A stretch of DNA of 64,000 nt from Blumeriella jaapii. Lineage: Eukaryota > Ascomycota > Leotiomycetes > Helotiales > Drepanopezizaceae. Below are positions 34,982 through 48,080 of the stretch, piece by piece. The stretch covers positions 1,136,501-1,200,500 of the forward strand of contig VWND01000010.1 of assembly GCA_009599575.1 (NCBI GenBank), given 5' to 3'. The notes below the pieces were generated by a model. The model did no database searches, was not told where the DNA came from, and saw only the letters and a program-made list of their open reading frames with translations. Within the stretch, counting starts at the first letter, position 1, and every line of letters starts with the position of its first letter. The position numbers and the translations under genes are program-made.

Positions 34982-37204
34982 TCAATGTGCAAATCGGAAA
35001 TCCAACCTCTTAGCGCCTTCGTCTTTGGTAGTAGCGACGTATTCCTCCTGCTGGTCAACAGTCATGGCGTTCCAGATCGCGTCTCGTTGCGCGTTGCGGC
35101 GCATGTAGTACGCTTTCACGAGGTAGAAGAGGACGATATTAAAGGTACAGATGCCGAGGAGGATCTTGTTGCCTCTCTTATCTACCGCCCAAAGTCAGCG
35201 AGCGATTTTGATTTCGCGCCGAATCTTTTCCTTAGTAGAAAAAAAAAGAAGAAAAGAAAGATAAAACGGGTCGGGGGAATAAAGGCGAGAGTAGTAGAGC
35301 TTACACAAAGGCTTATCGTCATCGCGATAGATGTTCACCGCGACGATGTTGCCGGACTGCACGAACATGTTGTAGAGCGCCGCCGAGACGGCACGAGTGC
35401 GCACGCTATTGGAGTTTTGCGCGTTCCAGCCGACGAGGATGGCGTGGCAGTAAGGGTACGAGATGATGCCCGAGAGAAGCACGTACCGGACCCAGTAGCT
35501 GGTGTCATCGGGCAGCGCCACGAGCGCGATGAGGAAAGGGAGTATCCAGATGTTGGACGACGAGGAGACCATTGCGCGTTCCTTGAAGTAGGTGGATATT
35601 TTGGTCAGAATAAGGAGCTGTGGCCGGTTAGATCGAGCGAGCTAGATGGGTGTTGGGGGACGAAGGAAAGGGATTACTTGCGTTAACGAGGAACAGAAAC
35701 TGTCCTGGGATGTTGAGGAGATTGGCTTGGAGAGTGTTGAAGCCTAGCTCTCTTAGGATCAGGCCCAAGTAGGTTCCGGGTGGATTGGGTGGGATGTAAG
35801 CGCAAAATCCAATCTAGGACCGCATCGTTAGCCACTACCTTCGCTCGCCCTACTCGGTTTCTCAAGGAAGGTGAGACGTACGATGTAAGTAGGCCAAAGA
35901 TCGAAATCCCAGAGACTCTTAAGTATACCATTCATACCTATGGATTGTCGGTTGTTCATATCTCCCTTGGACGGATCATCTCTGAGCAAGCGGTTCACCA
36001 TGATTTTCTCCTCGTGGTCGCTGAACCAGCCTTTGCCACGTCCGCGACCGGAGGTCTGGCATGGAGAGGCGGGCATAAGCATCCAGGACAAGGCCCCGAT
36101 GACGCCGGTAATCGATCCTTCGATCAGAAAACTGGAATTGGGTTAAAACAGAGGTGTCAGATGTAGAGCAGAATACCAAGGTAAAGAGAGGGGGGCCACT
36201 TACAGCCATTGCCAGCCAGACCAACCGTGGATACCACGCATTTGGAGAATTCCTGATGCAAGAAGGGAGCCGAAGCTAGAACATGGTTAGTCAAATGAGT
36301 CGTGCGAAGAAGCATAGAAGCACAGCCATACATGTTGCAACAACTCAGCACAGTCCAGAACCAGGAAAGACGGGTCGGGAGCTCTGTACTTTTGTACCAG
36401 TATGTGAGATAGAGGACGACATCCGGCTATGAAGCGACTATCAGCTTTTGGAGGGTCTGTAAAAGCTTGCGTGGATCAGCTTACGATAAACCCGCCCATC
36501 AGAAGACCTAAGAGGCAGCGGCAGGCATAGTAGCCGGCTTTGCTCTTTAGTGCGCATTGTGAGGCAGAAGTTATTGACCACGATACGATGAGGAATGGAA
36601 TCCAACTGGGTGCCCGGTAAGCGAAGATATCTCAAAATAAGCGGGTTGAAGAACTCGCTTACCGATCTGGTCCGACCTTTTTGGAGATGAGCCCGGAAGG
36701 AAGTTCGGCCGCCAAAAAGGACACGAGGAACACCGTCTGGCCGTAGTTGAAGTCGTTGGTGTTCATGCCCAGCTCTGGAAGCATTTTGTCTGTAATGGCT
36801 CGGTTGATGTTTCTCCGATTGGTATCAAGCGCCATGAACATCATCCAGGCCCAGGTGATGATCCGCATGTCAATCTGCAGCCAATGTCAGGCATCGATGG
36901 GAAGCGACCAGATCCGCAAAAGTACCTTTCTCCTCACTCTCTTCTCCTCCTCCGCGGCCCAGGTAAAGGTCGGGTCAAACTGATGTCGTCCTTCGTAACG
37001 CGCAGCCTCGTACTTCTTCCTCCAAAACTCGGCTACCACCGGATTGGCGAAAACATGATGGCGGTACGACCCATACTCCGGAGCAGTACCCTGAACCTCC
37101 GAATCACTGTCCGAGGTAGGTGATTGCGAGTCTGTGCAAGACTGATCTTTGGAGCCAGCCTCTTTGGCGTGGCGAGCCGACTTGTGGATGACAAGAGTCG
37201 CCAT
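34982..37204 (-). CDS. MFS transporter, anion:cation symporter (Dal5/allantoate permease) family
   Basis: Twelve-helix plasma-membrane symporter of the fungal ACS family (substrates known in the family: allantoate, vitamins, organic anions), 557 aa from nine exons on the minus strand: 37204..36926, 36874..36663, 36605..36485, 36426..36332, 36275..36204, 36131..35882, 35813..35682, 35617..35305 and 35181..34982 (1674 nt). Motifs: ALDTNRRNINRAITDKM (first-helix motif), GQTVFLVSFLAAELPSGLIS, CRCLLGLLMGGFIPDVVLY, GWSGWQWLFLIEGSITGVIG and FSDHEEKIMVNRLLRDDPSK. The C-terminus RDAIWNAMTVDQQEEY is typical of the family. Intron 7 (35618..35681) has a GC donor (AAC|GCAAGT). Substrate cannot be told from sequence. 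Confidence 0.9.
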
Positions 37205-38284
37205 CACTGCAAAAGTGAAGAAGTCTGAGCGAGAACTTCGACAGCCAGGACTATTTGCGTTCCCAGGAGACGTGGAACATGCGAAGTTATTGTACCCCCC
37301 ATCGCCCTATCAAGCCCAGATTTCGACATCGCGCCGAGCTGGGATCCTGAAGGCCCGATCTACGCCTCTCCATCCCATCTTCTCTCCTGCCTTCCTCATG
37401 GAGATATAGGAGCGGCACTCAATCAGCGTTGGCAATTGCCAAGAAATCACCTCATAGATGCGAACATGTCGAATTTCGGGGGGGCTCCGAAACATGGCAA
37501 TCTTCGCCTTCGTGGAGCAAGAAGGGCCGGGGAGGGGAAATCTCGATTGGTTGGGTAGAGAATGAAGTACAGGATGAATGGCGAGTCAGTTCGGACCGAG
37601 AAAGCGGGAAATGGTCGAAGACGGGCCAGGGTCGAAGGGTTAAGCCTCTCCTGCATGCATGTTCGACTGCTGGACCAAAATGATGTGTGTGTGTTGGTAA
37701 GAGAGGTTTGGTCTGGCTGATCCGACCAGGGTTGTTTTGTTTTGGTTTGCTTGACTTCCAGCGTGCTGTACACAAGGAGGGGTCGCTAAAGGCGGTCGTA
37801 ATCACGTGAATCCTTGCAATGAAATCCGAGCCCTCGCTTCGTCCTAGCCTTTCCTTTGTACAGAGAACCCTTCCAGCGTGCACCAGCGCAAGTCTTGATA
37901 GCGATAGCACGCACAGAGGATCAAGAGTAGGATGGTAGGCTGGGATAGCTCAGTTGACATCTATCTGCATCTCGTAAGTTGTCTACCTGCGCAGAAAACA
38001 GCCCCTAGCCGTCTCTCTCCCATACATACACAATCCAACTCGCTACCTAGTTCATAGTGCTTCTTTATCTGCTGGCCATATATCTTACAACTTCCGTTCA
38101 CTGACCAACAAGAGCCGAGAAACATCGCGCGACCTTCGTACAAACACGGCGCAGCAGCACCACTCCGATCCTCGCAATCAAGTCGTCTCGTAGCTACTCA
38201 TCAGTCATGAAGCCGGGATACATCCAAAGAAATCAGCCCTAGCTCATCCAGAAAAAAGCGTCTAATCATCTCGGAAAAGATACC
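37205..38284. other. Intergenic, no gene seen
   Basis: Upstream of the transporter and downstream of XRN1. GGGATAGCTCAGTTG at about 37941 looks like a tRNA 5' half, but no matching second half follows. Confidence 0.45.
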
Positions 38285-41200
38285 TCAAGACTGCTGTGCC
38301 TGGACAGGAGCAGCCCCCCCGCGTGCTCCTCTGGGTGCGCCCCGACCTCTTCCTCCTCGCCCACGGCCACGACCGCGAGCATCAATGCTAGCTGGTGGAG
38401 GGACGGCATTGTAGGACGGTGGGGCATAAGGTGCGCCGCCTCGTCCACCTCTGAAGCCATTTCCGTTCGTGGGGCCGCTTCTGCCACCGCGACCATTGAG
38501 ATGTGGGGGACCGCCTCTCATTGCGATATTGGCACTGTAAGCACCCATAGCGCCATCGTGTGAGAACCCGCCACGTCCTCTGCCTCTCGGTGCGAAGCCA
38601 TTGCCGGGTTGGAAACCATTCTGCTGACCTGCGACAGCTCCGCGGAATGAACCTCGGAGAGGAGCTGGTACACTAGCTTCACGGAGCTGACCTCGGCCGC
38701 CCGGTCCAGCTGCAGCACCGTACCCACCATTGACGGTTAATGGAGAATGGGTGGAGACTGGGCGTCTTTGTTCTGCAGCCTTGGATCCAGCAATGACTTG
38801 CTTGTTGGTCAGGTTGAGAACGGAAGCGATTGGCACGGTAGAGCCACGGAATGGCGAGCAGCGGTCGCCGAGGGTCGTACCACTCATGAAAGTAGCGTCG
38901 AACAAAACATCCAACAGCACAGTTCTGGGTGTGCGAGAAATTCCGACAACCACACCACGAGTTGCAATCGGCACACGGCCCGAGTCTTGGATGTACACCA
39001 CACGATCACCAAGAGCGAATTTTTGGTTTCCAAGACGCTGTTCTGCATCTGAGGGCTTCATCAGCGCATTGCGAGGTACGCCCTTGAGCTTCTTGAACTC
39101 TACACCTGGGCCATTTGCAAGTGCATGATCGCAAGCCTGCTCAATCGCCATGACGGCATCAGAGTCGAGTTGTTCTGCGTCCAGAGGAACCTTTTCAAAG
39201 TTCTTGGACTCAACAGATTTCAAGAAGGCGACAATCTCCTTGATCTTTGCGCCAGCAATCTCCTGTGGGTAGAAGTCCGTCTCCGCATACTCATTTGCAT
39301 GGGGGTTTCGTTGAATCCCAGCGAAAAATTCGGGAAACTGTGTCATGTAAGAGCTAAGCAACTGGATTGCCTTGTTGCTAAACTCCCAGCCCTTGTCATT
39401 TGCGAGAGTAGCCCAGAACCTTCAGCTTCTTTGCCTCGAACTTCAAATTGAGACCGAGGTTCAGACGCGGAAGCCCAAGTGCCGAGACCGAGAAAGACGA
39501 CATGATCTTGCTGAGGACAAGGGCATTGAGACCCAGCATTTTGGCAACGGCATAGGATGGCGTGTATGCCGTTTGTGCGTGTTGGCTATTTACAACGGTC
39601 TTGCCGAAATCAACTTCCTTGCCCTTGGTGACCGAAAGCCAAATGTCTGCTTTGTCGCCCTGGTGGCCGATCACCTCGAGAGGACGGCCGTAGTTAAACT
39701 CTCCGAGGAAAAAGTTCCTCGAACCTGGAGGGAACTCCTCTTCGATAGGAAGTGCGGCTCTCTCGACAAATCTCTGATCCTCGGAGATGACATCATCAAC
39801 GATGACCTGAGAAGCGTACTCTGTCTCCATTCCAGGAATGACAGCGTATTCCTTGACTGTTGCTCCCTCATCCGTTCTTTTCAGACCCTTTAGCATTTCT
39901 ACATGCGTGATAGACTCGACGGTACCAATAATAATGCCGAGACGCTTGCTGTAAGCATTCTCGATTCTCTCAGCCTTCTTCTGAAAATCGCTGATTTCAT
40001 GGGGACCATGGGGTCTTTGAATTGGATGAGCTGATCCATCCTCCGGTGGGAAGTAATCGAACAGCTCATCCGAGACCTTGACGACCTTGCCTTCATTCAA
40101 GAAGGGATATCCCACGAAGACTCGTTGACCAAGCTTCATGTTGGCAGCCTTGACGTTGGTGCGAGAATCGGTATTCTCAATAGTGACAACCATGCTCTCA
40201 TTGCGGCTGTCTTGCTGAAATACGTTGACCCCATGGAAACCCAAAGTAGCATTGTAAGGAAGTGTCGCCAAACTTGGGAAACCAGCAAGTGCTGCATCGC
40301 CAAGTTTGACACCGTCCATCAGACCAACATGGTATTCCAAGCCTTCAATGGTCGGCAGATCGAAGACGTTCTCGACGCAGTGGCAATGCGGGAGGTCGGG
40401 AAAGACGCCAACCAGGGATGAGGGGTAGATGTAGTCGACCTCCGGATCATGAGTAAATTTTACCGTCACTCCAAACTCATTTCTGAACTTCTCATCCTCA
40501 CTCAAGAGCTGATTTTTAGGCGCCATGGCCGCAAGCAGTCTCTTCTCGTCAATGAATGGAATCTTGACGACTGCCTCCCATTCCATCTTCTTGCCGTTCA
40601 TGTCGAGCTCGAAGTCTCGGGGGTAGAAGTCAATTATAGGAGAGTTGGGATTGGTCATTAGGTCATGGTAGACTGATGGAACAATGCTCTTACTTCTGTC
40701 TGGAAGCACACCCATAAGTTGCTCATACGGATGGAATGGCTGCCCAAGCTTGAAATTGACGTCGGCTTGGAGACCTTTGATGACATCTAGGTAGTGTTAG
40801 TGAGAGGTGGGTGGACACTGATAGTCTTCTAGTCTTACCAGAAATCATTGGTGAATAGTGGTACTGGTAATACCATGGCCAAGATACAACTCCTCTGTAA
40901 TAGTAGTAGAGGACCCATTGCAGACCTTGCACGTAATTCTCGCACAACTTTGTCAGCTCAGTCTCGTTGTTTCGATCCCACTCGAATTTCCCCTTGTAGT
41001 AGGTGTCCTTCCATTCCTGGAATTTAACCTCGTATTGGCGGTCCATCTCGGCTTGGGCATCTGATTTGGAGACATCAACAACTTTCGCGTTGTCAAACTG
41101 CTTGACAACACGCAAAATTGCAAGTTGAGACTCCTCATCTTCATCTTCATCCTCATCGTCCTCGTCATCTCCCTCAAGCTTGGGAGGAAAAGAAAGTTGC

Positions 41201-42580
41201 ATATGACGGTCGCCTTCGTCATTTTCTACCGTCTTCCACTCCAAGTGAAGACTCTCGGCGAGCTCCTGGACGAACTTTCTATCTGCTGCTGGCAAAGTAC
41301 TAGGCAGATCCAGAGGTTGATCAGAGCGACTTGTGACATATTTCTTGACCTGCTTCCAGAGCTCTCGTTGTGGCGTGGTCATCGTCATCTTCCCCTTGAT
41401 CTTTCCTTTAACCATGATATCCTCTTTAGCCATCTGCTTGGCTTTGAACCAGCTCTTGTCCGAGTTCTCTGATTCGAAGAACCGGTACTCGACATTTGAA
41501 AGTTCCTCCAAGAGCAACGCCAGACGTTGCATGTTGATGACACCTCCCTCGTTGATGAACCCACCAGCCTTTGTCAAGACCGTCTTGTAAACCTTGAACA
41601 TCAACGCCAACGCTCCCTCGTTGATATGCAGATTTGGTAAATTAGGCAAGAAATCGTTGCCAACAAAAAATGCCATCAGAATAAAATCGTCAATAACTCG
41701 TTCCAGATCGAAAGGAAAAGAAAGAACTCCAGGCTCTTTCAGTTCTTGAAATTCCAGCTCCAGGTACTCTCGTACAATGCATAAATGCATGAGATAGAAG
41801 TTTTGGTGCTCCAACTCCTTGGACTTAGCCTTGCTCTGTCTTCCAAATGTCACCTCCTCTCGTAGTAAGCAGAAATGTGGGTCATGGCTCAAGAGGCCCA
41901 ACATGATCAGATCGGCGTCAAGACCGTAGAGACAGTGTCGAATGTTGGCATCGTAATCGGGTTGCGCTTTGGCTAATCGGATGTACTCCATGATCTTATG
42001 CTCTCCTTCCCCCGGAACCTCGTGACCGGAAAGAACGACTTCCACACCCTGCCAGTCTTTGTCTTCCGACACCTTTTTGTTGACGAAATATTTCAACTGC
42101 TGTGTCAACTTATGCATGAACGCCGTACCTGGAAGGATTAGCTTGTGTCCGTGGCGCAAGGCTGGGATAAATACCTGGAGTAATAGCGTTGCTATCAAAC
42201 GCCTCTTCCTTCGGCATCTCCTTTCCTTCTTTAATTGCCTTCTCTCTCGCAATCTCGGCGTCGAGCGCAGTTCGGAATCTGCGAGCTCGCTGCTGGTTCA
42301 TCTTTGCCCTGGGCGCTACTCCGTCAATGGCCATGAAGAAGAGCTGCTTAGGCTTGATCTTGCCGAACAGATGCTCAATGTAATTGAATATGGCGATGAA
42401 CATCTGCTCCTCCGTCATTCTAAACATGGCATCGTCGGAGTCTTTATGTGTGCAGTTGTGGATAATGCCGTTCATGTCCAGATACAGGCAATCGAACTCG
42501 GGAATGCGATTCTCAGCAATCAACTGCGAAATGGCGGGATAGCGCTCGCTCATCCATCTGAAGAATTTGGGGACACCCAT
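38285..42580 (-). CDS. XRN1: 5'-3' exoribonuclease XRN1, frame break at 39396-39401
   Basis: Major cytoplasmic 5'-3' exoribonuclease for decapped mRNA. Exons on the minus strand: 42580..42175, 42128..40839 and 40786..38285. N-terminus MGVPKFFRWMSERYP; catalytic block with D35 (YLDMNGIIH) and D86 (AIDGVAPRAKMNQQR), K93 and Q97; further Mg2+ site blocks GHEVPGEGEHKIMEYI, GLDADLIMLGLLSHD and FFVGNDFLPNLP; and WVLYYYYRGVVSWPWYYQYHY near the end of the catalytic core. After residue 1028 (LGYSRK) the frame hits TGA (39398-39396), while the proper continuation DKGWEFSNKAIQLL runs on in the next frame for 370 residues, ending in an RGG-rich tail (GRGGRGRGAPRGARGG). A 2-nt loss, a 1-nt gain or +1 frameshifting would all join the two parts (about 1,399 aa). 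Confidence 0.93.
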
Positions 42581-43041
42581 CGCGAAGAGTGGCGCAATAC
42601 GCTGTGTGTTGCTGTAATGTGTGGTATTTCGGCGAGGTGTCGTAATTTGGAAGGATATTCCGAGTGGTGACGCTTTTCCTGTTATCGGGAGCTCTGGCCA
42701 CCTTGGGATAGAACGCGCTTTCAATTACGCGATCTTGTGTAAGAGTACCGGAAAGAAAGAAACAGCTGGGAGTAACGATCTTGGGTTTGTCGCAGAGAGG
42801 ATGAAGAAGAGAGGCGAAGTTCAGCCTCGGACGTCGAGGCCGGAGCTCACGGAGCCAGCTAGGACTAGCGTGATAATTTGGCTTGGCAGCGCAGATGCCC
42901 TTGCCAAGACTCCCGTCGCGTATCCGGGGCTCTACGCGATTTGATTCTCGAAGCTGCCTCAACTTCTCAACCTTTCATCCCGCTCGGCGATCTTCGAGCA
43001 GCAATACTCTCAGGCTCACATATCAGTGCCACACAGCAAAC
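42581..43041. promoter_or_regulatory. Divergent promoter XRN1 / HAT2
   Basis: 461 bp between the two start codons. No specific element recognised. Confidence 0.45.
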
Positions 43042-44699
<1,658 letters not shown>

Positions 44700-45062
44700 G
44701 AGTAAGCGGAGATACATATGAATGCGGATACCCACAAAGATGCTTGACACCAGGAAAGGTGTCGGAAAAGGAGTTAAAGCAATATCTTGCGATTTTCGGA
44801 CCTGGCGTTTATGTCATGACAACGACTGATTGAAATCTTAATGAAAGCCTATTATCACCCAACCTTGTAGGTATTTGGTCGACGGCACTAAGCTAAGTAA
44901 GGCTGCACTGAGAGCTTGAGTAACGTGATTGTACTCGCTTCCGACGCTAGTATTGTTTACTTCTTGTTGGGCTAGTTTTTTAGCACAAGTCCGATCTTAA
45001 ACAACACCGTGACACAACAATCACACTTTTAACTCCCGATCAGAACCCCACGAACCTTTGCG
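44700..45062. other. Short intergenic spacer
   Basis: 363 bp with the HAT2 3' end and the promoter of the next gene, no further feature seen. Confidence 0.45.
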
Positions 45063-48000
45063 ATGGGTGATCCCAACATTCCCCAAAACATCGACATTCC
45101 CCTCCCGTTCCGACCATTACCTTTCGACTCCACAGCCCCCGACCGCACACCCGAAGAAGAGCGCGCCTTCACCGATCATTGGAATCGCGAGATTGCTCGC
45201 ATCGTACGGGCTGGCATACATGGCGATGAATACCGCAAGCAAGACAAAGCTTTAGCTGAGAAGAGGAAAGCGGAGGCTGAGAAAGCGAGGTTGTCAATCT
45301 CAGGGCCGGAACTTGCAGCGACAGGCATACAGCCTGCTGAGGACGCGCTTGCTGCTACGGTCAAAGATGAGACGAAGGGAACGCAGGCTACGGTTGAAGA
45401 TGGCACCGCTACAGCGGACATGGACGAGGACGAGGAGAAGGAGAAGGAACAGGAAAAAACTGACACCCGTGACTGGTTCGTCCGCCTGTCCAGCACGCCT
45501 GAGCTAGTCATGGAGCTCGCGAAGCATATGTCCATGAAATCCCTCCTGGCTCTCTACTGCATATCGAAGCCCTTCAACAACATCCTCAATGGGCACCTTT
45601 CGCACGCCCTGCGCGCCTGCGCCAAAACCCAAGCCCCGGAATCCGCCCGCATCTTCCCTTTCACGCTCTACGAGCCCCTCTGCATTCTCGATCCAGTAGG
45701 CCGCCCGCACCCACGGGACAAGGACAGAGTCCGCAAGGTGCCGAGCATGCGCTGGCTGCAGATGGTCGTGCATCGCGAGAAGACGGTGCGTGACATCCTA
45801 GCCATGCTGGCGCGACAGGGCCATCGAATGCCGGCGGCAATGAGTCTCAGTCTTAAGAAAATGTGGCTGGTGATGGACATCGCGACGTCTGCGCGGCGGG
45901 TGCAGGTGATGCACAGCGCCAACTATTTCACGGACTTGGATCTGTTCCATGTCCAGATGTTTATCGTCAAGCTGGACATGCGCTTCAACGATCCGATTGA
46001 CGGGCCGGCGGATGATCGCATGCGCAAGGTGATGTTGGGGCAGAGGGGCCTGACGCCGCTGTGTAGGATGCTGAAGCGCGAGCGGTACACGGAAGAGCTG
46101 GAGATTATCAAGGCTGCTGTCAGGTACGATTGGGCGCCGCCGGAGGAGTACGCGCACTTGAGTGTGTTTGGGATTCCGTGTGATCAGGTTGGCAAGGGGC
46201 ATCTGGAGGGCTGGGGAAAAGGACACGTGCATTTGTATCGGCCTGATGAGTTGGTCGTGAGGGAGAGCGTCAGGAGAGAGCTGGACCTTAAGAATCATAT
46301 CATGGGGATGCTGCTCTGGGGATACGTTGATCCCATCACGGGCCTGGACACGCCAGCCACGGAAGAGGAGATGTACTTGTCTGATGAGGGAGAGAAGCCG
46401 GAACACCCGCTACAGCAAGACTACGATTGGTTGGGGGTCGAGCCGCCGGTGTACGAGGAGAGCGAGCAGTTGAAAGAATCGAATGATCCGAAGTATGCAA
46501 TTCAGAAGATGAAGGAGAAGGCGGAGGCCGCGGAGGCCGCAAAGGCAGCAAAGAGGGAGAGAGAGGCTGAGAGGAGGATGGCGAGGGGGTTGGGGCTGCC
46601 GAGAAAGAAGAAGAAGAAGGGAGTCGGATTGGTGAGCACGATGCAGGTTGACATACGGAGTGAAGAGGGGGATTCGCAGATTGCCACTATCACCACTCGC
46701 CTCGATCGTCAGCAGATCAGCGGTCCTGGGCAAGACAATGCTCAACCTCTTGTTCCAGAGAGCTCTGGCCATCGACCTGGTTCACAGCGTCCGTCCCCAG
46801 CTCGTCCTCGGCCCCCTCGGGCGCCTTCTAAACCACCTTCAGAGGTAGCAGTCCAGGTCGCCGCCATCAACCGAAGGTACGCTCTGAGCCAATTGCAGCG
46901 TTTAGCTCCAATACCCCGAACAATCGTACCTCTTGGTGGTGCACAACCGCCCCAAGGTCCCGGAGGACAGCATCTGGGAGCCCAAGTTACTACCAATCAG
47001 CAGCATGGACTTCCTACAGCTTCTCAACCCGCTGCCCCAAATCCGGGTATTCTTGGACTTGGCCGGGGCCAGCCTTCTCAAGGTCCTGCGAATCCTCTGC
47101 ATGTGAACACCGTCGGCATGAACCAAAATCCGGCAGCTTCTTTCGGACAACAAGCCAGTGCTCCGCCCACGTTGAATCCAGCTACGCAGAACATGAATGC
47201 CCTTGGGATTGGAAGAGGCCAGCCTCACCAAGGTCCTGCGAATCCTCTGCATATGAATACAGTCGGCATGAACCAAAATCCGGCAGCTTCTTTCGGACAA
47301 CAAGCCAGTGCTCCGCCCACGTTGAATCCAGCTACGCAGAACATGAATGCCCTTGGGATTGGAAGAGGCCAGCCTCACCAAGGTCCTGCGAATCCTCTGC
47401 ATGTGAATACAGTCGGCATCAATCAAAATCCGGCAGCTTCTTTCGGACAACAAGGCGGTGCTCCACCTACGTTGAATCCAGCTACGCAGAACATGAATGC
47501 CCTTGGGATTGGAAGAGGCCAGCCTCACCAAGGTCCCGCGAATCTTCAGCATGTGAATACTGTCGGAGCCGGTCTGGGTCAAAACGCCACAACTTCTTTC
47601 GGACAGCAGGCCGGTGGTCAAACTATAGTACATCCGGCAACGCAGAACATACACGCCGCTGGACTCGGCCAGGCACAACCAAGTGCGCCCGCTCCGCAGC
47701 ATCAAGCTCCTCACCAGGTCGCGGGCTTGGGGATTCAGCAGCACGGTCATGCTCCTCCTCCTCCTCCTCCTCCTCCTCTTGGCCCTCCTGCCGCCAATCC
47801 TGGACATCAATTGCAAGTTCATGTTGCTCCTCCAGGCCTGCACGTTTCAAGACTCGGACGTCAAATGCTAGCTTTTCAGCCTCGACAGTCTTATCCTATC
47901 GCGCCTTATGGGCAACAATCCACAATGTCCATCCTTCAACAGCCAGCTACCGCTGCCACTGCCACTGCTGCTCCTCGTGCAGCAGTCCCCCTGCTCGGAA

Positions 48001-48080
48001 GCTTGCCTGTGGCTGCTGGCTCTGGAGCAGCTATGACGTGGGTTTTTGATAGCGAGACGGGACCTAGGAGGATCGACTGA
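45063..48080 (+). CDS. Large F-box-like protein with 50-residue tandem repeats
   Basis: Intronless 1005-aa protein; I do not recognise a named family. Residues 60-140 are charged and helix-prone (KRKAEAEKARL, DMDEDEEKEKEQEK). WFVRLSSTPELVMELAKHMS then MKSLLALYCISKPFNNIL looks like an F-box-type start followed by a conserved alpha-helical body to about residue 450. A basic segment (AKREREAERRMARG, PRKKKKKGVG) could be a nuclear signal. The C-terminal third is disordered and Gln/Pro/Asn-rich, with four tandem 50-residue repeats (GRGQPHQGPANPLHMNTVG type), then a poly-Pro run. The GNP/Q-rich half differs sharply from the conserved N-terminal half. Confidence 0.75.
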   Translation: MGDPNIPQNIDIPLPFRPLPFDSTAPDRTPEEERAFTDHWNREIARIVRAGIHGDEYRKQDKALAEKRKAEAEKARLSISGPELAATGIQPAEDALAATVKDETKGTQATVEDGTATADMDEDEEKEKEQEKTDTRDWFVRLSSTPELVMELAKHMSMKSLLALYCISKPFNNILNGHLSHALRACAKTQAPESARIFPFTLYEPLCILDPVGRPHPRDKDRVRKVPSMRWLQMVVHREKTVRDILAMLARQGHRMPAAMSLSLKKMWLVMDIATSARRVQVMHSANYFTDLDLFHVQMFIVKLDMRFNDPIDGPADDRMRKVMLGQRGLTPLCRMLKRERYTEELEIIKAAVRYDWAPPEEYAHLSVFGIPCDQVGKGHLEGWGKGHVHLYRPDELVVRESVRRELDLKNHIMGMLLWGYVDPITGLDTPATEEEMYLSDEGEKPEHPLQQDYDWLGVEPPVYEESEQLKESNDPKYAIQKMKEKAEAAEAAKAAKREREAERRMARGLGLPRKKKKKGVGLVSTMQVDIRSEEGDSQIATITTRLDRQQISGPGQDNAQPLVPESSGHRPGSQRPSPARPRPPRAPSKPPSEVAVQVAAINRRYALSQLQRLAPIPRTIVPLGGAQPPQGPGGQHLGAQVTTNQQHGLPTASQPAAPNPGILGLGRGQPSQGPANPLHVNTVGMNQNPAASFGQQASAPPTLNPATQNMNALGIGRGQPHQGPANPLHMNTVGMNQNPAASFGQQASAPPTLNPATQNMNALGIGRGQPHQGPANPLHVNTVGINQNPAASFGQQGGAPPTLNPATQNMNALGIGRGQPHQGPANLQHVNTVGAGLGQNATTSFGQQAGGQTIVHPATQNIHAAGLGQAQPSAPAPQHQAPHQVAGLGIQQHGHAPPPPPPPPLGPPAANPGHQLQVHVAPPGLHVSRLGRQMLAFQPRQSYPIAPYGQQSTMSILQQPATAATATAAPRAAVPLLGSLPVAAGSGAAMTWVFDSETGPRRID
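47055..47655 (+). repeat. 150-bp coding tandem repeat (four copies)
   Basis: Units begin near 47055, 47205, 47355 and 47505. Copies one to three are almost identical at DNA level, including silent sites; the fourth is diverged. They encode the 50-residue repeats of the F-box-like protein. Confidence 0.9.

Noticed and set aside
37937..38005. tRNA-like start GGGATAGCTCAGTTG
   Set aside because: No anticodon arm, T-arm (GGTTCGAATC type) or matching acceptor strand follows.
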